A stretch of 64,000 nucleotides of DNA, from NCBI GenBank assembly GCA_029239875.1, contig JARBUD010000004.1, positions 62,001-126,000 on the forward strand, given 5' to 3'. The position numbers were made by a program, and so were the translations under genes. Numbering within the stretch: position 1 is the stretch's first letter; every line of letters begins with the position of its first letter. Below the pieces are notes generated by a model, which saw nothing but the letters and a program-made list of their open reading frames with translations, searched no databases and was not told the DNA's origin. This stretch comes from Xanthobacteraceae bacterium. GTDB lineage: Bacteria; Pseudomonadota; Alphaproteobacteria; Rhizobiales; Xanthobacteraceae. Positions 25,133-34,373 of the stretch are shown one piece after another.

Positions 25133-26140
25133 ATGACGCTCAAGGTTGCCATCAACGGCTTCGGACGCATCGGCCGCAACGTGCTGCGTGCCATCATCGA
25201 GTCGGGGCGCACCGACATCGAAGTCGTCGCTATCAACGATCTCGGCTCGGTCGAGACCAATGCGCACCTGTTCCGCTTCGACAGCGTGCATGGCCGCTTT
25301 CCCGGCGAGGTGAAGGTCGACGGCGACACCATCGACGTGGGCCGCGGGCCGATCAAGGTCACCGCGGTGCGCAACCCGGCCGAACTGCCGCACACGGCGC
25401 TCGGCGTCGATATCGCGCTGGAATGCACCGGCCTGTTCACCTCGAAGGAGAAGGCCTCGGCGCACCTGACCGCCGGCGCCAAGCGCGTCGTCGTCTCCGC
25501 CCCGGCGGACGGTGCCGACCTCACCGTCGTCTACGGCGTGAACCACGACAAGCTGACCAAGGACCACCTCGTGGTCTCCAACGCGTCCTGCACCACCAAC
25601 TGCCTGGCACCGGTCGCCAAGGTGCTCAACGACGCCGTCGGCATCGACCACGGCTTCATGACCACCATCCACTCCTACACCGGCGACCAGCCGACGCTGG
25701 ACACCTTCCACAAGGACCTCTACCGCGCCCGCGCCGCGGCGCTGTCGATGATCCCGACCACCACCGGTGCCGCCAAGGCGGTCGGCCTGGTGCTGCCGGA
25801 ACTCGCCGGCAAGCTCGACGGCACTTCGATCCGCGTGCCGACCCCGAACGTGTCGGTGGTCGACTTCAAGTTCGTCGCCAAGAAGAAGGTGTCGAAGGAG
25901 GAGATCAACGAGGCGATCAAGCGTGCGGCGGCGCAGGAGCTGAAGGGCATCCTCGGCTATACTGACCAGCCGAACGTCTCCACCGACTTCAACCACGACC
26001 CGCACTCCTCGATCTTCCACCTCGACCAGACCAAGGTGCTGGAAGGCAATTTCGTGCGCGTGCTGTCCTGGTACGACAATGAGTGGGGCTTCTCCAACCG
26101 CATGTCCGACACGGCGGTGGCCCTCGGCAAGCTGATCTGA
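25133..26140 (+). CDS. gap: Glyceraldehyde-3-phosphate dehydrogenase, type I
   Basis: Oxidises glyceraldehyde-3-phosphate to 1,3-bisphosphoglycerate (or the reverse). 335 aa, the usual length. The N-terminal Rossmann motif is [16 protein letters not shown] (about residues 4-19); the active-site motif [12 protein letters not shown] places the catalytic Cys at residue 153. The C-terminal [12 protein letters not shown] is intact. The cofactor loop ALECTGLF and residues after VAINDL suggest NAD use, as usual for type I, but dual use is not excluded. Followed by a strong terminator before pgk. Confidence 0.97.
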   Translation: MTLKVAINGFGRIGRNVLRAIIESGRTDIEVVAINDLGSVETNAHLFRFDSVHGRFPGEVKVDGDTIDVGRGPIKVTAVRNPAELPHTALGVDIALECTGLFTSKEKASAHLTAGAKRVVVSAPADGADLTVVYGVNHDKLTKDHLVVSNASCTTNCLAPVAKVLNDAVGIDHGFMTTIHSYTGDQPTLDTFHKDLYRARAAALSMIPTTTGAAKAVGLVLPELAGKLDGTSIRVPTPNVSVVDFKFVAKKKVSKEEINEAIKRAAAQELKGILGYTDQPNVSTDFNHDPHSSIFHLDQTKVLEGNFVRVLSWYDNEWGFSNRMSDTAVALGKLI

Positions 26141-26148
26141 GCCGTTCC

Positions 26149-26187
26149 CGGCCGGGCCTCCTCCATGGAGCCCGGCCGTTTCGTTTC
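26149..26187 (+). terminator. Terminator between gap and pgk
   Basis: GGCCGGGCCTCC and GGAGCCCGGCC form a long stem, closed at 26179 and followed by TTTCGTTTC. It lies directly after the gap stop and 28 bp before the pgk start, so pgk is likely to be attenuated relative to gap or to use a promoter inside gap. Confidence 0.7.
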
Positions 26188-26214
26188 AGGTCCAGCAACC
26201 AGGGAGAAAGCCAC

Positions 26215-27414
26215 ATGAGCGAGGACTCCGCCTTCCGCACGCTCGACGACGCCGACGTCGCGAACAAGCGCGTGCTGGTGCGCGTCGATCTCAATGTGCC
26301 GGTCGAAGCCGGCAAAGTCACCGACGACACCCGCATCCGGGCCGTGCTGCCCACTATCCGCGAGCTCGCCGACAAGGGCGGCAAGGTCATCCTGCTGGCC
26401 CATTTCGGCCGGCCCAAGGGCGAGGACCCCGCCCTCTCGCTGGCGCCTATCGCCGGCGAGGTGGCGAGCCGCCTCGGCAAGCCCGTCGCCTTCGCATCCG
26501 CCACCATCGGCGCGGCTGCCGAGGCCGCCGTGGCGAAACTCCAGCCGGGCGACGTGCTGCTGCTCGAGAACACCCGCTTCGACAAGCGGGAAGAGAAGAA
26601 CGAGCCCGACTTCGTCGCCGCGCTCGCCGGCCTCGGCGATATCTACGTCAACGACGCCTTCGCCACCGCCCACCGCGCCCATGCCTCGACCGAGGGCCTC
26701 GCGCACCGGCTGCCGGCCTATGCCGGCCGCTGCATGCAGGAGGAGATCGAGGCGCTGGCCAAGGCGTTGGAGAAGCCGGAGCGCCCGGTGATGGCGGTCG
26801 TCGGCGGCGCCAAGGTCTCGTCCAAGCTGGAGCTGCTCGGCAACCTCGTCGCCAAGGTCGACATCCTCGTCATCGGCGGCGGCATGGCCAACACCTTCCT
26901 CGCCGCACAGGGCAAGGCGGTCGGCAAGTCGCTGTGCGAGCACGACCTCGCCGGCACCGCCCGCGATATCCTCGAGAAGGCCAAGGCGGCCGGCTGCGAG
27001 ATCGTGCTGCCCGTCGACGCGCTGGCGGCAACCGAGTTCAAGGCGCATGCGGCCCACCGCGTCGCCTCGGTCGACGATATCAAGGCCGACGAGATGGTGC
27101 TCGATGCCGGCCCCGCCTCGATCGACAATGTCATCGCCAGGTTGAAGACGGCGAAGACCGTGGTGTGGAACGGCCCGTTCGGCGCCTTCGAGCTGCCGCC
27201 CTTCGACACCGCCACGGTGGCGGTGGCGAAAGCTGCGGCCGAGCTGACCGACGCTGGCAAGCTGCTCTCGGTCGCCGGCGGCGGCGACACGGTGGCGGCG
27301 CTGAACCATGCCGGCGTTGCCGGCCGCTTCACCTATGTCTCGACGGCAGGCGGCGCCTTCCTGGAATGGCTGGAAGGCAAGGCACTGCCGGGGGTCGAGG
27401 CGCTCAGGCGTTGA
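26215..27414 (+). CDS. pgk: Phosphoglycerate kinase
   Basis: Transfers phosphate between 1,3-bisphosphoglycerate and ADP. 399 aa from the ATG at 26215 (GGGAGAAAG upstream). N-terminal signature [26 protein letters not shown] (region, about residues 18-44) with the RVDLNVP substrate loop; LLLENTRF and [16 protein letters not shown] follow, and the ATP-binding C-terminal domain has [17 protein letters not shown] and [24 protein letters not shown] near the end. The open frame to 26083 lies inside gap. Central carbon cluster with tkt, gap and fba. Confidence 0.97.
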   Translation: MSEDSAFRTLDDADVANKRVLVRVDLNVPVEAGKVTDDTRIRAVLPTIRELADKGGKVILLAHFGRPKGEDPALSLAPIAGEVASRLGKPVAFASATIGAAAEAAVAKLQPGDVLLLENTRFDKREEKNEPDFVAALAGLGDIYVNDAFATAHRAHASTEGLAHRLPAYAGRCMQEEIEALAKALEKPERPVMAVVGGAKVSSKLELLGNLVAKVDILVIGGGMANTFLAAQGKAVGKSLCEHDLAGTARDILEKAKAAGCEIVLPVDALAATEFKAHAAHRVASVDDIKADEMVLDAGPASIDNVIARLKTAKTVVWNGPFGAFELPPFDTATVAVAKAAAELTDAGKLLSVAGGGDTVAALNHAGVAGRFTYVSTAGGAFLEWLEGKALPGVEALRR

Positions 27415-27422
27415 CAACCGTA

Positions 27423-27475
27423 CCCGGCGTCAAATTGTCCCAAACTTCGGGACTTCGGCGCCGGGTGCTATAAAT
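27423..27475 (+). promoter_or_regulatory. Nested palindrome and -10-like box in front of fba
   Basis: CCCGGCG (27423-27429) pairs with CGCCGGG (27459-27465), and inside it GTCCC (27437-27441) pairs with GGGAC (27449-27453). TATAAA follows at 27470-27475, 70 bp upstream of the fba start. It could end pgk transcripts or be an operator over the fba promoter. Confidence 0.4.
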
Positions 27476-27544
27476 CCGACTGGTCCGGCCCCGCGGTCGA
27501 TCCGGCCGCGCGGTTGTTCTGTCTGTTTCGCGCGGGAGAGAGAA

Positions 27545-28567
27545 ATGACGGCTGGCCTCGAAGAGGTTGCGTATAAATTGGCGGCAGGCGGCAAGGGTAT
27601 CCTGGCCGCCGACGAGAGTGCGAGCACCATCAAGAAGCGCTTCGACGCCATCGGCGTCGAATCCACCTTCGACAACCGGCGCGATTATCGCGAGATGCTG
27701 TTCCGGTCCGAGGCGATGTCGCAGTACATCTCCGGCGTCATCCTCTTCGACGAGACCATCCGCCAGAACGCCAAGGACGGCACCCCGCTGGTCAAGCTGA
27801 TCGAGGATGCCGGCTCCATCCCCGGCATCAAGGTCGATCTCGGCGCCAAGCCGCAGCCGGGCTGCCCCGGGGAGACCATCACCGAGGGCCTCGACGGCCT
27901 CGGCGAGCGTTTCAAGGAATACTACGATCTCGGCGCGCGCTTCGCGAAGTGGCGTGCGGTGATCGACATCGGCCAGCACATCCCTAGCTACACCTCGATC
28001 CTCGCCAACGCCCAGGCGCTCGCCCGCTACGCCGCGCTGGCGCAGGCGGCCGGCATCGTGCCGATCGTCGAGCCGGAAGTGCTGATGGATGGCGACCACG
28101 ACATCGACCGCTGCTACGACGTGACCGAGTGGGTGCTGAAGGAAGTGTTCCAGCAGCTCTTCTACGGCCGGGTGAAGCTGGAGGGCACCGTCCTCAAGCC
28201 GAACATGGTCATCGCCGGCAAGAAGTCGGCCAAGCAGGCCTCGGTCGAGGAAGTCGCCGCGAAGACCGTGCGCTGCCTGAAGAACTGCGTGCCGACGGCG
28301 ATCCCGTCCGTCGCCTTCCTCTCCGGCGGCCAGTCGGACGAGGAGGCCACCGCCCATCTCGACGCGATGATCCGCGCCGGCGGGCTGCCGTGGAACCTCA
28401 CCTTCTCCTATGGCCGCGCGCTGCAGGCGGCGCCGCAGAAGGCGTGGTCCGGCAAGAGCGAGAACGTCGCCGCCGGCCAGGCCGCCTTCACCCACCGGGC
28501 GAAGATGAACCACCTCGCCGCGCTCGGCCAGTGGACCCCCGAGGTCGAGCAGAAGAAGGCCGCCTGA
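27545..28567 (+). CDS. Fructose-bisphosphate aldolase, class I
   Basis: Reversible aldol cleavage of fructose-1,6-bisphosphate. 340 aa from the ATG at 27545, with GGGAGAGAG just upstream; the frame upstream to 27308 overlaps pgk. It is the class I (Schiff-base, metal-free) eukaryote-type enzyme: LAAGGKGILAADESASTIKKRF near the N-terminus, FDETIRQ, GIKVDLGAKP, VIDIGQHIPS, IVPIVEPEVLMDGDHDI and the Schiff-base lysine segment VLKPNMVIAGKKS, then FLSGGQSDEEAT. No class II zinc-binding motif. Last gene of the tkt-gap-pgk-fba run, closed by a good terminator. Confidence 0.96.
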   Translation: MTAGLEEVAYKLAAGGKGILAADESASTIKKRFDAIGVESTFDNRRDYREMLFRSEAMSQYISGVILFDETIRQNAKDGTPLVKLIEDAGSIPGIKVDLGAKPQPGCPGETITEGLDGLGERFKEYYDLGARFAKWRAVIDIGQHIPSYTSILANAQALARYAALAQAAGIVPIVEPEVLMDGDHDIDRCYDVTEWVLKEVFQQLFYGRVKLEGTVLKPNMVIAGKKSAKQASVEEVAAKTVRCLKNCVPTAIPSVAFLSGGQSDEEATAHLDAMIRAGGLPWNLTFSYGRALQAAPQKAWSGKSENVAAGQAAFTHRAKMNHLAALGQWTPEVEQKKAA

Positions 28568-28593
28568 GGCTCTTCGCCGGATGAAGAAACGAA

Positions 28594-28624
28594 GCGCCGC
28601 CCCACGGGCGGCGTTTTCATTTTG
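28594..28624 (+). terminator. Rho-independent terminator of fba
   Basis: GCGCCGCCC and GGGCGGCG form the stem around CAC, followed by TTTTCATTTT. It closes the central carbon cluster 27 bp after the fba stop. Confidence 0.85.
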
Positions 28625-28732
28625 CCGACTTATATTTGTGGGATACGTGGCTTTACTTGGCTTGATCTCGCGCAACGCTGGAACGGCCACCGCCCTCTTA
28701 ACGTTGATCCGACGTCAGCAGGGATGCGGGCC

Positions 28733-29578
28733 ATGCGGCAGGACATCAAGAGCAGCCTTCCCCTCCCCGGCCTCGCCGTCCGGCGCGCCGACGAACAGGC
28801 CGGCGACAGGCAGGCTCTCGCGCCCTCGGTCAAGCTCGACATCCGCCATGTCAGCTTCCGCTATGGCGACCAGCCGGCGCTCGCCGACGTCTCGCTGCCG
28901 ATCTATGCCAACAGGGTGACGGCGCTGATCGGCCCCTCAGGCTGTGGCAAGTCCACGCTGCTGCGCGTCCTCAACCGCATGCCGGACCTCTACGAGGACC
29001 AGCATGTCGAGGGTAAGGTGATGCTCGACGGCATCGACATACTCGGCCGCGGCATCGACGTGCTCACGCTACGCCGGCGCGTCGGCATGGTCACGCAGAA
29101 GCCCTCGCCCTTCCCGATGTCGATCTACGGCAATGTGGCGATCGGCATGCGGCTCAACGAGGAGCTCACCCCCACCGAGCTCGACGCCCGCGTCGAGGAT
29201 GCGCTGCGCCGCGCGGCGCTGTGGGAGGAGGTGCGCGACATACTCAAGGACGACGCGCAGAGCCTCTCCGGCGGCCAGCAGCAGCGGCTCTGCCTTGCCC
29301 GCACCATGGCGGTGCGGCCCGAGGTGATCCTGCTCGACGAGCCCTGCTCGGCGCTCGACCCGATCTCCACCGCCAAGATCGAGGCGACGATCGAGGCGCT
29401 GAAGGCCGACAGCACCATCGTCATCGTCACCCACAACCTGCAGCAGGCGGCGCGGATCGCCGACTACACCGCCTTCCTCTATCTCGGGTCGCTGATCGAG
29501 TTCGGCCCGACGGAGAAGCTGTTCGAGAATCCGGACGACGAGCGCACTACGCGCTACGTCACCGGCCGGATGGGCTGA
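28733..29578 (+). CDS. pstB: PstB-type phosphate ABC transporter ATPase (orphan)
   Basis: ATPase of the high-affinity phosphate importer family. I use the ATG at 28733 (281 aa; AGGG 9 nt upstream); one at 28724 is possible. After a non-conserved N-terminus of about 35 residues the domain is intact: Walker [25 protein letters not shown]-loop [23 protein letters not shown], signature [17 protein letters not shown], Walker [22 protein letters not shown] and H-loop [19 protein letters not shown]. The LNRM-DL and [10 protein letters not shown] strings are PstB-specific. There is no pstS, pstC, pstA or phoU in the window, so it is an orphan here. Own terminator not seen on the plus strand. Confidence 0.88.
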   Translation: MRQDIKSSLPLPGLAVRRADEQAGDRQALAPSVKLDIRHVSFRYGDQPALADVSLPIYANRVTALIGPSGCGKSTLLRVLNRMPDLYEDQHVEGKVMLDGIDILGRGIDVLTLRRRVGMVTQKPSPFPMSIYGNVAIGMRLNEELTPTELDARVEDALRRAALWEEVRDILKDDAQSLSGGQQQRLCLARTMAVRPEVILLDEPCSALDPISTAKIEATIEALKADSTIVIVTHNLQQAARIADYTAFLYLGSLIEFGPTEKLFENPDDERTTRYVTGRMG

Positions 29579-29581
29579 GTA

Positions 29582-29612
29582 CAAAAGAAAATCCCCGGCA
29601 CGCGGCCGGGGA
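29582..29612 (-). terminator. Terminator of the Trp/Gly-rich protein gene
   Basis: On the minus strand ATCCCCGGC and GCCGGGGAT form a 9-bp stem around CGCGT, followed by TTTCTTTTGT. It lies 38 bp after the stop of the gene at 29650 and, on the other strand, next to the pstB stop. Confidence 0.8.
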
Positions 29613-29649
29613 TGATGATGCTCGGACTGCCGTATTCCGACAGGGCCGG

Positions 29650-32166
29650 TCAGCGGCGGCCAAAGCCGCCTCCAAACCCGCCGCCACCGAAGCCGTGGAA
29701 GCCGCCACCGCCGAAGCCGCCACCGAACCCGCCGCCACCGAAATCGTGGAAGCCGCCGCCCCCGCCGAAATCGTCGTGGAAGCCGCCATAGCCACCGCCG
29801 AAGCCGCCATAGCCGCCGGCACGGGCGAAGTTGTCGACGCGCTGGTTGCCCCAGTCCTGGAACTGGCGCTGCTGGTCGAGCCGGCCGATCTGGTCGGCGT
29901 CGGTGTCGCCCTTCCAGCCGTCCAGCGTCTGGTGCTGCCAGCCATTATTGGCGTCGTACTGGTGAATCGAGCCGTCATGGTCGGTGTAGACGTGGCCGTT
30001 GTTCCACGCCACCGCATTGCCGGTCTTCACATTGCCGGCGACGCCGCGGCTGTCGGCGGTGACGTGGCCGTTGACATCGGTGACGCCGCTCTCCGAGGCA
30101 TGGCCGAAGCCGGTGGTCGGGTTGAAGCCCGCCGATTGCCGGCCGGCGGCGAAGTTGCCGGTATAGGCGTTGCCGACCTCGCCCGCGCGTGCCGCGCCCC
30201 GGGCGCCCGTATAGGGGTTGAAGAAGGCAGCCGAGCGGCCGGCGGCGAAATTGCCGGTCCACGGGTTGAAGGCGGCGGCGGAGCGGCCGGCAAAGCCCGT
30301 GCCCCAGGCGGTCACGCCGTGCGCGGCATTGGCGCCCCAGGCGGTGCCCCACGGGCCGACGCCCCAGGCGTGGTCCCAGGCCGCCGCGGCGCCCCAGGCG
30401 CCGTAGATGTTGACCTGGTTGATGTTCACGCCCGCCCAGGGGCCGTACCACGGGCCGACGCCCCAATAGGGCCCCCACCAGGGATACATCGCGCCCCAAC
30501 CGAAGGCGGCGTCATAGCCGAAGCCGAAGCCGTCGGCCCAGGCGAAGGCGGCGTCATAGCCATAGGTCCACGGGCAGCCGTACCAGGAGGCGCCGATATA
30601 GCCGACGCAGTTGTAGCCGGTGCCGTAGACCACCGTCCCGCCGGGCTCGAGCACCACGCCGAAATAGCCGGGCGTGTAGCCGACGGTGACCGCGTCGGCG
30701 GTCGAGGCGTAGACCCGCACATAGGTGACGTAGTGCAGCGGCGAGGACACGGGGATGGTGTAGATCGCCGCCGGCACCACGTCGGTGACCAGCCACGGGC
30801 CGGACGGCGAGTTGGAGACGAACCAGGCGCCGCGGAACAGCGCGTAGTAGCGCGCCGGGTCGAGCTGGATCACCGGCGTGCGGGTGTTCACCGCATAGCT
30901 GAGGATTGTGCCCTTGATCGGCTCGAACTTCGGCGTGCCGCCGTCATACTGGATGGTGAGCTCGGTATCGCGCTTGATGGTCGCGGTCTGCGGCACGGTG
31001 GCGGCGATGGCCGCCTCCTTGGCCTGCGGCGTGCCCGGCACGGCGGTGAGCGCGTTGGCGGCCGGATCGGTCGGCGCGATCTTCTTGAAGTCGGCCGGCA
31101 GGCTGGAGCCGGGCACGAAGGCCCACGGGCCGGCGAAGCCGGGGCCGCGGAACCAGCGGCCGGAGATCAGCACGTAGTACTGGTTGCCGGCCGGGTCGAG
31201 GATGATGGCGTGGTCGGCATTGGAGACGCGCAGCAGGCTCGTGCCGCCCACCGGCACCATCTCGGGCTGGCCGGCGGTGATGACGAGCTCGGTCGGCACG
31301 GTCGAGGAGACGATGGCCGGCGGGGTCTGCGGCTTCTGGCCGTTCGCCGGCAACATGGTCTGCGCCGGATCGCCATAGGTCGCCATGGTGCCGGCGGCCT
31401 CCAGCGAGGGATCGGGCTGGGCGGTGACGGTCCACGGCCCGTCGATCTTCGGCGCCTGATACCAGGAGCCGGCGGCCTGGAGATGATAGACGCCCGAGCC
31501 GTCGACCAGCATCAGCACCTGCGTGTTGATGACGCGCTGGAAGCCGGTGACGCCGCTGATCGGACGCGGCGCCGGCTCGCCGGCGACCAGCACGAGCAGC
31601 GTCGGCTTGTCGGCGAAGACGATGCGCGGCGGGGTGTTCTCCACCGGCTGCGTCATCTCCTTGTCGAGCTGCTTGGTCGCCGCGAAGCTGGTCAGCAGGT
31701 TGTCCAGCGCGAAGGTCATGCCCTGCGGCGTGATGCGCGACTGCAGCGCGCTCAGCACCGCCGTGTCCTGCGACTTGTCGGTCGGCACGTCGACCGAGGT
31801 GATGACGATGTTGCTCAGCTGGGCGAGCTTGGCCGGCTTGTCGACGACGACGCGGGCGGTGAAGCGGGCGATGCCGTAGGTCGGCGTCGTCGGGGCGGAG
31901 CTTGTGGGCTTCGGGCCGATGGCGACGGCGGCGCGGCCGGAGAGCTCGTCGCCGCTCCACTGCTCGATCAGCGGCTGGTAGACCTCGAGCTGCTTGTCGC
32001 CGAGATCGAACTGGCGCGGCCAGGCGAGCGCGGGCGGAATGGCGGACGAGGTGCCGGCAGACGCCGCGGCCGGCGCCGGGGCGGCGGGCTGCTGCGCGAA
32101 GGCCGGGACGGCGGCAAGGGAGGCAGCGGCGACGAGGAGAGCGAGGCGGGCAGGACGAAGGAGCAT
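29650..32166 (-). CDS. Large secreted Trp/Gly/Tyr-rich protein
   Basis: 838 aa from the ATG at 32166 (GGGGGAAAC upstream). Signal peptide at residues 1-24 (MLLRPARLALLVAAASLAAVPAFA). Residues about 40-450 form a folded part with repeated WY-type segments such as GSWYQAPKIDGPW, GRWFRGPGFAGPW and GAWFVSNSPSGPW, each ending in a GPW turn. About 455-640 is very rich in Trp, Tyr and Gly (PWWGPYWGVGPWYGPWAG). About 640-780 has AGRSAAxFNPxTG-type repeats, and the end is a glycine run with FGGGF and FHDFGGGG motifs. Related proteins are sometimes annotated as carbohydrate-binding family V/XII. Likely periplasmic or outer surface; role unknown. Confidence 0.82.
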   Translation of the reverse strand: MLLRPARLALLVAAASLAAVPAFAQQPAAPAPAAASAGTSSAIPPALAWPRQFDLGDKQLEVYQPLIEQWSGDELSGRAAVAIGPKPTSSAPTTPTYGIARFTARVVVDKPAKLAQLSNIVITSVDVPTDKSQDTAVLSALQSRITPQGMTFALDNLLTSFAATKQLDKEMTQPVENTPPRIVFADKPTLLVLVAGEPAPRPISGVTGFQRVINTQVLMLVDGSGVYHLQAAGSWYQAPKIDGPWTVTAQPDPSLEAAGTMATYGDPAQTMLPANGQKPQTPPAIVSSTVPTELVITAGQPEMVPVGGTSLLRVSNADHAIILDPAGNQYYVLISGRWFRGPGFAGPWAFVPGSSLPADFKKIAPTDPAANALTAVPGTPQAKEAAIAATVPQTATIKRDTELTIQYDGGTPKFEPIKGTILSYAVNTRTPVIQLDPARYYALFRGAWFVSNSPSGPWLVTDVVPAAIYTIPVSSPLHYVTYVRVYASTADAVTVGYTPGYFGVVLEPGGTVVYGTGYNCVGYIGASWYGCPWTYGYDAAFAWADGFGFGYDAAFGWGAMYPWWGPYWGVGPWYGPWAGVNINQVNIYGAWGAAAAWDHAWGVGPWGTAWGANAAHGVTAWGTGFAGRSAAAFNPWTGNFAAGRSAAFFNPYTGARGAARAGEVGNAYTGNFAAGRQSAGFNPTTGFGHASESGVTDVNGHVTADSRGVAGNVKTGNAVAWNNGHVYTDHDGSIHQYDANNGWQHQTLDGWKGDTDADQIGRLDQQRQFQDWGNQRVDNFARAGGYGGFGGGYGGFHDDFGGGGGFHDFGGGGFGGGFGGGGFHGFGGGGFGGGFGRR

Positions 32167-32313
32167 GTTTCCCCCAACAGGCGAAGGCCCGTCGGCGGGC
32201 CGGCCAGGTTTGCGCCGTCGATTCCCGGCGCCGTGCGACCAATACCATCGCCGCTGCGCCCCGGTAAGCCGACGCCCGTTCGCGAAAGCGCGATCACTCG
32301 ACTTTTGTAGCAG

Positions 32314-32333
32314 CGGAATATTACGGTATTCCG
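32314..32333. promoter_or_regulatory. Inverted repeat in the divergent spacer
   Basis: CGGAATA and TATTCCG flank TTACGG. It lies in the 337-bp gene-free spacer between the secreted Trp/Gly-rich gene (minus) and the thiE-like gene (plus), in a short AT-richer patch, and may be an operator. The rest of that spacer shows no gene. Confidence 0.35.
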
Positions 32334-32503
32334 GCAGCGCGGGATCCCAATGCCCTCCGGACTTTGCGGCAGCGAGACTGGACCCGCGCCGGTCGGACGC
32401 GCTAGACAGGCGCGGCGTGCCGCGCTTTCGCCGCCATCCTGCGGAATGGCTCCGAGAGTTCATCAATCCGGCCGTTCCCTCGGCCACTGCTTAGGCTCCT
32501 CGC

Positions 32504-33157
32504 ATGGCCCGACACGACCCCGAACCCGCGCGGCCCACCCCACGGCTCTATGTGCTGGTGCCGCCGCTCGAGACGGAGGGCGAGGTCGCCGCGCACGCCA
32601 AGGCGCTGCGTGCGGCCGGCGCGGAGGCCGACATCGCCGCCGTGCTGGTGCGTCCCGGCAAGGCGACCGAAGGGCGCGCCGCCGAGGCGCTGCAGCCGCT
32701 GGTCGCCGCCTGCCACGCCATCGGTGCCGCCTGCCTCGTCGACGGCAACGCCACGCTCGCCACGACAATCGGCGCCGACGGCGCGCATCTCGACGGCGTC
32801 GTGGCGCTCAAGGGCGCGCTCACCGTGCTGCGCCCGCACGGCATCGCCGGCGTCGGCGGCCTGCGCAGCAAGCACGACGCCATGTCGGCGGCCGAGACCG
32901 GGGCGGACTACGTGATGTTCGGCGAGCCCGACGCGGCCGGCCGCCGGCCGCCCTTCGACGCCACGCTGGAGCGCACCGAATGGTGGGCGCAGCTGTTCGA
33001 GCCGCCCTGCGTCGCTTATGCCCGCACGCTGGAGGAGGTCGACGCGCTGGTCGAGGTCGGCGCGGACTTTATCGCCGTGGACGGCCTCGTGCTCGACGCG
33101 CCGGGCGAAGGCGTCCGCGCGCTGGCGCAGCGGCTCGCCGCCGGCGGAGCGGGCTGA
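32504..33157 (+). CDS. Thiamine phosphate synthase-like (TenI/ThiE fold) protein
   Basis: 217 aa, TIM-barrel of the thiamine monophosphate synthase/TenI group. Visible family segments are PRLYVLVPPLETE, AACLVDGNA, GAHLDGVVALK, GIAGVGGLRSKHDAMSAAETGADYVMFGEPD and ADFIAVDGLVLD. Several residues expected in active ThiE are different: there is VRPGK where ThiE has the QLR-K substrate loop and no GGI motif at the phosphate site (VDGLV instead). It is therefore a divergent member that may not make thiamine phosphate. The stop overlaps the start of the Sel1 gene (TGATG), so they are cotranscribed. Confidence 0.78.
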   Translation: MARHDPEPARPTPRLYVLVPPLETEGEVAAHAKALRAAGAEADIAAVLVRPGKATEGRAAEALQPLVAACHAIGAACLVDGNATLATTIGADGAHLDGVVALKGALTVLRPHGIAGVGGLRSKHDAMSAAETGADYVMFGEPDAAGRRPPFDATLERTEWWAQLFEPPCVAYARTLEEVDALVEVGADFIAVDGLVLDAPGEGVRALAQRLAAGGAG

Positions 33158-34182
33158 TGCGCGCGCCCGCGCTCACCTTTGCGGCCGGCCTGATGCTGGC
33201 GCTGGCCGTGCCGGCGATGGCGCAGGCTCCCGCCAACCCTGCGCCGGCCAAACCCGCCGCTCCTAAACCCGCGACGGAAAAGCCCGCGGCGCAGAACGCG
33301 CCCGCCAAGCCGGCGAAGCCGGTGCCCGATGACGCCTACGCCGCCTATCAGCTCGGCAAGTACAAGACCGCCCTCGACCTCGCCGTCGCCCGCGCCAACA
33401 AGGAGGGCGACCCGGTCTCGATGGTGCTGGCGGGCGAGCTGCTGTCGCTGGGCTACGGCGTGCGCCAGGACGCCGGCGCGGCGCAGAAATGGTACGAGGC
33501 CGCCGCCGCCAAGGGCAATGCGGACGCGCTCTTCATCCTCGGCTCGGTGCTGATGGCCTCGTCGCACGTGACCAACAAGGACAACGCCGTCGATTTCTTC
33601 CGCCGGGCGGCGGAGAAGGGCAGCTCCCGCGCCGCCTACAATCTCGGCCTCGCCTATCTGCAGGGACAGGTGGCGCCGAAGGAGCCGGCCCTCGCCGCCG
33701 AATGGTTCGAGAAGGCCGCCGACCGCGACCAGCCGGACGCGCTCTACGCGCTGGCAACGCTGTACCGCGACGGCAACGGCGTCGCCCGCGACCCGATCGA
33801 GGCGGCGCGGCTGCTCCAGCGCGCCAGCGAGCTCGGCAACCCGGTTGCCACCACCGAGTTCGGCATCGCCGTGTTCAACGGCATCGGTGTGCCCAAGGAC
33901 GAGGAGCGCGCGGCCGGCCTGTTCAAGAAGGCCGCGCTGGCCGGCAACGCCATCGCCCAGAACCGCTATGCCCGCATCCTCTCGGCCGGTCGCGGCGTTC
34001 CCAAGGACGTGGTGGCAGCCGCCGCCTGGCACTTCGCTGCCAAGGCGCAGGGGCTCGACGACCCGCTCCTCGACAAGCTGGTCGAGGGCCTGACACCCGA
34101 GCAGCGCACCGAGGCACAGGGCAGGCTCAAAATCTGGCAGCCGGACAAGATGCTGCCGAGCGGGACGGAAGCGTCCAAATAA
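33157..34182 (+). CDS. Secreted Sel1-like repeat protein
   Basis: 341 aa from the ATG at 33157, whose A is shared with the previous stop. Signal peptide at residues 1-23 (MRAPALTFAAGLMLALAVPAMAQ), then a Pro/Ala/Lys-rich linker (about 24-58). Residues about 60-320 carry six or seven Sel1-like TPR repeats of about 36 residues: GDPVSMVLAGELLSLGYGV, GNADALFILGSVL, GSSRAAYNLGLAYLQG, DQPDALYALATLYRDGNGV, GNPVATTEFGIAVFNGIGV and GNAIAQNRYARILSAGRGV. Such repeats bind protein partners; the signal peptide puts it in the periplasm. Neighbour of a c-di-GMP-type membrane protein downstream, with 191 bp between. Confidence 0.88.
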   Translation: MRAPALTFAAGLMLALAVPAMAQAPANPAPAKPAAPKPATEKPAAQNAPAKPAKPVPDDAYAAYQLGKYKTALDLAVARANKEGDPVSMVLAGELLSLGYGVRQDAGAAQKWYEAAAAKGNADALFILGSVLMASSHVTNKDNAVDFFRRAAEKGSSRAAYNLGLAYLQGQVAPKEPALAAEWFEKAADRDQPDALYALATLYRDGNGVARDPIEAARLLQRASELGNPVATTEFGIAVFNGIGVPKDEERAAGLFKKAALAGNAIAQNRYARILSAGRGVPKDVVAAAAWHFAAKAQGLDDPLLDKLVEGLTPEQRTEAQGRLKIWQPDKMLPSGTEASK

Positions 34183-34373
34183 CGACCCAATTTCAGCCGA
34201 TTAGCAGGTGGTTGGGCGCAGCGCGGCCGGCGCCGCGTCCGAGACGGGGCCTCGCGCCGCACCCGGCCGGGGGCGCCACGCCTTGCTCCGGCCGCGTCCC
34301 GCCGCTACTCATCGTGGCGCGTCGCCGTTGGGAGCCGGCAGCGCAGCCCTCGAGGCAGTTCAGAGGAATCCGT

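Noticed and set aside
22969-28567. Calling tkt-gap-pgk-fba a Calvin-cycle (cbb) operon
   Set aside because: The order resembles cbb clusters, but no rubisco, phosphoribulokinase, cbbR or class II fba is in the window, and the genes are separated by terminators and hairpins. Plain central carbon metabolism explains them.
29221-32310. 1029-codon open frame on the plus strand
   Set aside because: It is the antisense shadow of the secreted Trp/Gly-rich gene and pstB; the translation is a low-complexity Ala/Gly/Val/Arg sequence without domains, as expected from GC-rich third positions.
33489-34373. Upstream extension of the EAL gene to a 1381-codon frame
   Set aside because: The first 295 codons overlap the Sel1-repeat gene and read as Arg/Ala-rich noise; the TTG at 34374 with AGAGG upstream gives a product starting just before a membrane segment.
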